A stretch of 64,000 bases of DNA from Eucommia ulmoides (lineage: Eukaryota; Streptophyta; Magnoliopsida; Garryales; Eucommiaceae): assembly GCA_016647705.1 (NCBI GenBank), contig CM028335.1, positions 35,540,212 to 35,604,211 on the forward strand, written 5' to 3'. Under the pieces are notes generated by a model. The model was not told the origin of the DNA and made no database searches. It was given only the letters and a program-made list of their open reading frames with translations. A program made the translations under genes and the position numbers. The stretch's first letter is position 1. Every line of letters begins with the position of its first letter. Of this stretch, positions 57,595 to 64,000 are shown piece after piece.

Positions 57595-58259
57595 AGAATC
57601 AAGTTTATAGTTCATTTGTTCAAGATGAGAGTAGGGAGAATAATATGTACATTATTGATAAGATAGTGGTGAAGGTGAGCATCAATATCAGTGATTCTAG
57701 CTCAATTACCACTACGAGGAGATAGCGAGTATGTGATAATAAATTGGTAAAGCCAATCAATTAGAGAATTATTTTTTTTAGTACCATTTCTAACACTAGC
57801 CCCAAAAAGGAAGTCATAAGGTTGGCTAAGAAAGAAATCCCCCCTCCCTCATGAAGCCAATGTAAATTATTTTGTGGAATTATATTTCCTCGAGGAGACT
57901 AGGGTGTCTTTAGCGAATTGAATGTCAACACCATCAATGTATAAAAAAATAGGTGTTATTGATTTGATGGAAATTTGCATAAAACATACGCACACAATAA
58001 AACATAGTGGTGTTTAGAAATGTTCAAGAAATCTTCCCACCCAAAGTTTCAAAATATTGTATAAAGTTTAATTCCTTCACGAAAAGACCCGTAAAATCAA
58101 TAGGACGACCCAAAATAACTCTGCTTTGAGAAATATCTTTATACTTAGAAACCTAAAATTATCAAAGTCAGGTTTCTTTGGCTTGTCTGAAGCCTCTTCT
58201 TCTACCAATGTTGGATGAGGCTTTCCTGGCGGTGTACTTCTTTACCATTTTGAGAGATA
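57595..58259 (-). pseudogene. second copy of the 'putative plant transposon protein' ORF
   Basis: Starts MVKKYTARKASSNIGRRR at 58259 on the minus strand. After a frame change it reads KKPDFDNFRFLS and DISQSRVILGRPIDFTGL, then LNFIQYFETLG and YCVRMFYANFHQINNTY. Further on it is aligned by eye to the middle of the copy at 3425-8940 (DIDAHLHHYLINN against DFDLYLMNEIVEG). Several stops; its 3' half is cut off at about 57595. It belongs to the truncated SIRE-like copy with gag at 59324-60027. Confidence 0.6.
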
Positions 58260-59323
58260 AATAGAAATATTTTAATCAAGAGTAAAAACAAAAAACCAAA
58301 ACCTAGTTAGCGACCCTAATAATTGAAATAGAAGTAAGAACAAACAAGTATAGACAATAAAATCCTGTAGATGTGAAAGAAATCACTAATAAGAAGCAGA
58401 AAAAACCATGAAATCTTACTACAAGAAGAATGGTACAAACAAAATCTAAGTGTTCTTCTTTAATAGAGATCTTCGCATGAACTTATAGAACAAGGGTAAA
58501 AAATCTTGGAACAAAATCTTGTAAATCAAAGTGTTTGGAAAAAGAAATGAAGAGATTTCATATGATAGTTGAAGGATTCCTTAAAAACACTGGGGGAATG
58601 AACTTAGGTTTGTGAATAATCCTACAATTAGTCAACTGCTTGGGACATATCCGTTGTTCAAATATTCCACATGATCTCGATCGATTGGCTTGTGTTGTTA
58701 GTTGATCGAATTAAGCAGTATATGTTATTTTTCAAAGGTTTTGGGTAGCCAATCGACTGGTTACCTCCACTGGTTAATTGATTTCAATAATGAGTGCATT
58801 TAGAATATTCTGCATGATTTTTAAATCATAAATGCATCCAATCAATTTTAATTTGATTGATACTCAGGAAATAACGATTTAATGCCCAAATTGTTGAGAA
58901 AACAATATGGTATAAGTTTGGAATGAGGTGTCCAATTGTGATGACATTGAAAAAAATTCTTATTTAAGCAAATATATATCTAGAGGATTAAACATGAAAA
59001 AGCTTTAAAGACTTAAGAAAAGAACACATATACAAGAAATAGGCCTTTGAACAAGTTTCGGAATGCAACTAATCAAAGTGTGGAATTCCCGACTCTTGTA
59101 CGAATTCAACAAATTTAAACGTGGAAGAGCAAGATATACCTTCATGGTTGTTTTCTATATATTTACCTTTACATCGGTATGTCTCATCATCTAGTTTGCC
59201 ATATGCTTTTGTTCATTCTTCTTATGTCCCATGAATTTTCATTGTTTCCATGATAAATGTAGTTCGTCATTGATTTGTTCCAACTAGAGTTGATTTTCCT
59301 GTTTCGTCTAAACGTTGGTCTGG
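58260..59323 (-). other. spacer between gag and extra ORF of the truncated SIRE-like copy
   Basis: Non-coding as far as I can see. It contains GATCGATTGGC, CCAATCGACTGG and GGTTAATTGATTT motifs at 58670-58800, the same motif class and position as 9260-9325 in the other copy. No pol motif. Confidence 0.5.
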
Positions 59324-60027
59324 TTACACCATGTATCTAGCCTGAGTTGCACCTTTATCTGCAATATGATCACCTATGGTAGACTTAGATCTCAAAATCA
59401 TTTTGGATATTTTTTTATGAGTATTACCATGCATTTTCTCAAAAGGATATGTATACTTAAAATGGTCAAACTTGTTACAATAGAAACATTTAATAGTTCG
59501 GTGGTTATTAAATTTCTTACAATGATAAGAATGTAAGGCATAATGATTATTTATTCTTGTTAGGCCAAATTTGGCAGTAGGTGCACGAGATACATGATTA
59601 GATAAAGGAGCGCAATTAGAGTCACAAGTGAGCTTTGACAAATCTCGTGTTTCTTTAAGTTTTTTAAGAGCTTCCTTGAGTTCAAGATTAATATAATCTA
59701 TAGCATATTCATAGACTTTGAAATTTACTTTAAAACCAAAATTCTTATTAGAAATAAACTCAAAATCATTTTTTAGAAGTCTATAGTCATTTTCAATCTC
59801 ATAAATTTTCAACCTAGTTTTGTTATGTTCAACTTTCGAATTCTCGAGATCAATTTTTAATGCTTTATTTTCTTTCTCAAGAATTCACAAAAGCTGAAAC
59901 ATTATTTCCAAAGTCTCAGCATCATCTTTAATAAAATCATTTTCATTTTCAAGATTTTTAATTTTATCAATTAAATTGTTTATTTTGAGAAAAACATTTG
60001 AAAACTCTTTTGACTCATAATAACTTT
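59324..60027 (-). pseudogene. gag remnant of the truncated SIRE-like copy
   Basis: The minus strand reads SYYESKEFSNVFLKINNLID then IKNLENENDFIKDD (coiled coil, 60027-59885). After a break, IENDYRLLKNDFEFISNKN leads to the knuckle CFYCNKFDHFKYTY, in which the last Cys is Tyr. It is colinear with the gag at 9995-11783 (VENDCRILKNDLELMHKKN against IENDYRLLKNDFEFISNKN). The LTR joins mid-gag directly, without a primer site. Confidence 0.65.
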
Positions 60028-62026
60028 TGTTGGCCCAGTAAGCTACCCAAGAGGGGGTGAATTGGGTAGTATTAAAATAATAATACCTCAAAAATTAAAC
60101 AATTAATTTTATCCCAAAATTAATTATTATCTTTTATAACAGCAGATATGTGTTATCAACTAGGTACACACCAAACAACGATATATAAGTAAAGTAAATA
60201 AAGCAACACATCATGATATATCATGGTTCACCAAGCTACTCTTGGCTAATCCAGTCCTCTGAGCCTCACGGAGATTCGCACCCACTAAACTCAAGATCCC
60301 TTTAAAGGTAGGAACCAAACCCTCACAATTATTCTTTTTGCAGGCTCAACATCAAACTTTACAATTCTTTTTCCCAAGCTCAGGAATAACCTTTTTTTTT
60401 TCCAAACTCAAGAATAACCTATCTTTTTACAAGCTAAAGATTAACCTAATTTTATTACAGGAAGGATCACGACTTAATTTTTTTTATACCTTAAGCTCAA
60501 GAATTAAACCTTACAAACACTCAAAGTATCATTTTCCTAAGTAAGAATGGAACCTTTATAATTCACTCACAAATTCAATCAAGGAAGAATTAACACCTAA
60601 TCTTTTTATACCTTAGGTAAAGATCAAAACCTTAATCTCTTTACTGGAAGAGATTGAAACCAGCTACCATTGATTAGACACGCCCACTAGTATCTAATCT
60701 GACACTAAAGTCACCAATTACAAACAATTGATAAGTGATTTTTTCCACTCGGAGCTTCTACCACCCCAGATAAATTCAGACTAAATTAATGTCCCGATAC
60801 TAGTGATAGAAAAATGAGAATTTCAAAATCTGATTTCAAATAAAGATGAGTAACAAGCAGTTAAGCATGTAATCAGATTTTCTCAAGAAATTGTTTCAAA
60901 AATAATTTTCAATAAAAAATCCAAAATACAATTTCAAAGATCAAATTCCAAATAATAAATAATAGAATCAAGGAACAATTAATAGTAAGTAATTTTGAAT
61001 GATTTCACCAGGATTCTACTGAATAAATAATGATTAGTAATGCAACTTTAAATCAGTAATCGAACAAATAATCTCTAAAGAATGATTTTTAAGAAAGATC
61101 TCACAAATTCTCAATATGATAACTCTTAAAAAGCACGAGAGCTAAATAGCTCAGAATAAATTCAGATTATATTGATATCTGATCATTTATAGAAGTGAAA
61201 AACGCAAGTATATTAATAAGGGAATAAAACAAGCCCTCCAACGGCTAGTTCCCATAAATTATGACATTTAATTACACAAATAGAAAGAATTACATGTACC
61301 AAATTGAGAAATATCAAAACTACTTAAACCATATCTATATGGATAATTAAATATTAATTAAATAGCTCAAAACATATCAGATCCCTAAGATATCTCACAT
61401 ATCTTAACCATAAAATGGCTAGTAACGGCTATTTTTTGAATAAAATTCAAAATTCCATAAATCCTGAAACAGCTCCATCTGTCGACCGACTAAGGCCCAT
61501 CAGTCGACTGCCCAATTCAGGATGTAGCCAAGCCAAAAATACTTCGCCCATCGGTCGACCGCCCATACTTCATCTATTGACCGGACGATTCATGATGTTT
61601 TACAAGTCGACCTATCTTCGACGTAGAGATCCAGAGAGTTCCTCTTTTGGCGATAGGTTGACCTGCCTATCGACTGACCGATTAAGAGAGTTCTTTTTTA
61701 AAACATAAGTCAACTTACCTATCGACCAAACAATTCAGGAAGTTTGCCTCATAAACACAAGTCGACTTACCTATTGACTGATCATTTCTGGAACACCTCT
61801 CTCAATTCAATTTTAATTCATTTTCTTCGACGTTTTCGCCCCTTTAACCTATTTCTTTTCTCGGTTAACTCCACCAAATCTTAAATTCAATTTTAGTCAA
61901 TTATCTTTATTTCTTTTTCAATTATACATAGGAGCAAATAATTTAACTAATTAGAATCCTATAAAAACACATATAATTTTGAAAAATATTTTGTGTCGTG
62001 TGTGATCCTAACCAGGATACATTAAG
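60028..62026 (-). repeat. third LTR of the SIRE-like family, truncated
   Basis: TGTTGGCCCAGTAAGCTACC matches the starts at 529 and 11802 and the two other copies remain colinear to GTGTGATCCTAA..GATACATTAAG, where a chromovirus-type LTR begins. About 200 bp of the far end are missing. It contains GTCGACCGACT-type motifs at 61480-61790. Confidence 0.8.
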
Positions 62027-64000
62027 TGTGAGACCTCAATTACAGTAAGTACGTCATTCTAGTTACATTTTAGTGTAACTGGAAAATAAAAATAAAATAA
62101 AAATAAAATAAAATAAAATAAAATAATAATAATAAAAAAATAATAAAATAAAGTAAATTCGGGATGGAATTGGATCAATAAAAATTCAAATTCAAAATCT
62201 AAGGGTCAATTCGCAAATTTAGAGAAAAGTAAATCCAAACTGAAATGAAGGGGGTTTAAGTGCAATTATGTATACGTACTGTAATTAAAGAAAATAGGGG
62301 TGGAGAGGAGGATCGGGCCCTTAAGACCCTAACTTCCACGCATGTATATTTATTTGCCGCATTTTAACATTTAGGAAAAAATGGGTAGGATGCGTTTTTT
62401 TTTTCAATTTGAAATAAAGGGGTGAATTTATGATTTTAAGAAAAATCAAAAACTTGGGTGAGGATTTAAATAAAAAATTTAAAGAGAGTAGGGGTGGTTA
62501 ATGTAAATAAGAGATTATATATATATATATATATATATATACCCACCGACAGGACGGACGGCTGGTGAACGCAGAGGATCGGAGGGAGGAGTTGATGTGG
62601 CGAGCTAGGATCAAACGCAACCACTAAATTCATGCGTATTTAAGTGACTCAGCCATGTACGAAGGATCGGGAAGAAATCAGGAACAAAAAAAATCAGAAA
62701 ACAGGGGAGAGAGAGAGGTCCAACGGTGATGGGTTCGGTTCTGTGTCCGGCGGTCGGAGAGAGAGAGAGAGAGAAGCAGGCCGGGTCTGGTTCGGTGTGT
62801 TTTGATTGCCATTCGTGTAAACGTCGTGGGTGAGTATGCTCAAATTTCTGCGGTGTTGGTGTGGGCTGTTCAAATGGTGATCGTGAGTGTGTGCGCGGTT
62901 GTTCTGTGGTCCGGGGGTGTGGTTTTCGGAGGAAGATATTCATTTGGTTGGGAGGTGCGGCCATGGCGTCGCCGTTCGCCGCCGTCGGCAGGTAAGTGTG
63001 TTTTATGGGTGTGAGCGGTTCAGTCGGCGATCATCGGTGGTGTGTCCATTCGTCCGGTAGGTGGGAGGTCAGCCGTTGGTCGTCGGTTATTGGGGACAGC
63101 GGGGGGTGTGTGCTGTTGGGTTGTCCGGCGGTACAGGTGTCCGGTTGGTGGGACGGCGAGGTGTCCGACGGCAAGAACTCGTCGTCGGCAGCGTGACGGG
63201 GAAAAGGCAGAAGAACAGTAGCGCAAACAGGAAAGGAAAAAAAAAGGGAGAAGAAGGAAAAAAAAAAAAAAAAAGGAAAAAAAAAAAAAAAAAGGAAAAG
63301 GAAATTGGCACAAACCACCCCAGCAGAAATAAAAAATCCAATTTCACGGCCATTGGAAAAATCCGGGAAAGGTAGAACTTCGAACTTCTTTAATATATGT
63401 ATCTAATTGTTTAAATGGAAATAGGAATAGGAAGTAGTGGAACAGTTCACGTAAATAAATTCAATATAATAAAAGGTAGCAGAAGAACATTCGCGAATAA
63501 TAATATTTCATAATAAAATATGGGGAAATAAAGGATCATGGAAATTAGGGCTTGTATTTCATGGTTAGATATTATTTTATAAATAACAATATTAATTTAG
63601 GCCCCGTTACTAATAGGTTCGCAGGCATCGGGGTCCCGGTAGAGAATAGGTGGCTAAAGTCTTCGGAAGCCGATAAGCAGGTGAGTGTACTGTCTTCTTG
63701 CCAAACTATTTTTCTACAAATATATATGACGAAATATGTGATTATTTAAACTGTATGAATTTATAAATGATATGGATCAAGCAGGATTTGAACAAGTTGG
63801 TAAACTGAATTTCGATAGCTTTCAAAAAGAAGCTGAAAATGAATTTCCACTGGATTTGGTGAAATTAAACGGTGTTTTTAAAAAGAGAATAGGAAACATC
63901 TATTTTTCTAAAAATAACTGATTTTCCAAAAGAAATAAATGGTGGAAATGTGGTTTTGATAAAATCAGACGTTTTCTTTAAAAGAAGATATGAAATATGA
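62027..64000 (+). repeat. 5' part of another chromovirus-type LTR, cut by the window end
   Basis: Starts TGTGAGACCTCAATTAC. From about 63600 (AATAGGTTCGCAGGCATCGG, AGGTGAGTGTACTGTCTTCTT, GGATCAAGCAGGATTTGA) it is related to the chromovirus LTR at 42610-42800. It contains AAAAT-type repeats (62085-62155), a TA block (62516-62541), GA runs and a GC-rich stretch (62550-63200). Open frames at 62611-63375 on both strands are low-complexity translations. No coding region of the element is inside the window. Confidence 0.7.

Noticed and set aside
63020-63375. Several overlapping frames on both strands
   Set aside because: Low-complexity Phe/Lys runs from A/T tracts and GC-rich LTR sequence, with no family resemblance.
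1-64000. Search for tRNA, rRNA, CRISPR, or a bacterial- or virus-like gene cluster
   Set aside because: None seen; primer-site matches to tRNA-iMet or tRNA-Arg ends are short and sit next to LTRs, not in tRNA genes.

Overview
The window is plant nuclear DNA, most likely from a eudicot. It is AT-rich and consists almost entirely of transposable elements (TEs) inserted into one another. Evidence for a plant: LTR retrotransposons with tRNA-iMet-type primer sites, a Tat/Ogre-type gag, a chromovirus pol, a PIF/Harbinger element, plant L1-type LINE proteins (DUF4283, CCHC zinc knuckle, APE endonuclease), and one host exon from a pollen-receptor-like kinase. I saw no bacterial-type operons, CRISPR arrays or tRNA/rRNA genes.

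Layout. (1) 1-528: end of an unrecognised open frame, then AT-rich DNA. (2) 529-13469: a minus-strand, SIRE-like Ty1/copia-type element with long LTRs and a GTGAC/GTAAC target duplication. It keeps gag and an extra 'putative plant transposon protein' ORF but no recognisable pol. Inside it sit a shortened gypsy element (3821-6612, TSD TGACA), an LTR-like insert (about 7282-8633) and a hAT-like MITE (10883-11745, 8-bp TSD). (3) 13642-14912: a TIR element, probably MULE-like. (4) 15418-16076: the last exon of a pollen-receptor-like kinase, the only host gene piece recognised. (5) About 17441-55890: one L1-type LINE remnant of roughly 2.9 kb, stretched over 38 kb by insertions. These are Copia-1 (17996-25157), Copia-2 (25197-39252, itself holding a Tat/Ogre-like element at 25504-34918), a PIF/Harbinger transposon (40118-53535, itself holding a Tekay/Del-like chromovirus at 41464-50803) and a solo gypsy LTR (53938-54885). 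(6) 55891-57589: an LTR-like sequence with a 0.53-kb internal duplication. (7) About 57590-62026: a second, truncated SIRE-like copy with the same gag plus extra-ORF arrangement. (8) 62027-64000: the start of another chromovirus-type LTR that runs off the window.

The boundaries of the nested elements rest mainly on target-site duplications, TG...CA or TIR termini, primer-binding sites, and protein frames that rejoin across insertions. Nearly all element ORFs are broken by stops and frameshifts, so they are annotated as pseudogenes. Family names come from motif recognition without database searches. The most unusual features are the depth of nesting, a candidate non-autonomous gag plus extra-ORF retroelement family with two copies here, self-complementary motifs repeated in the non-coding parts of several unrelated TE families, and a hairpin-rich leader in Copia-1.
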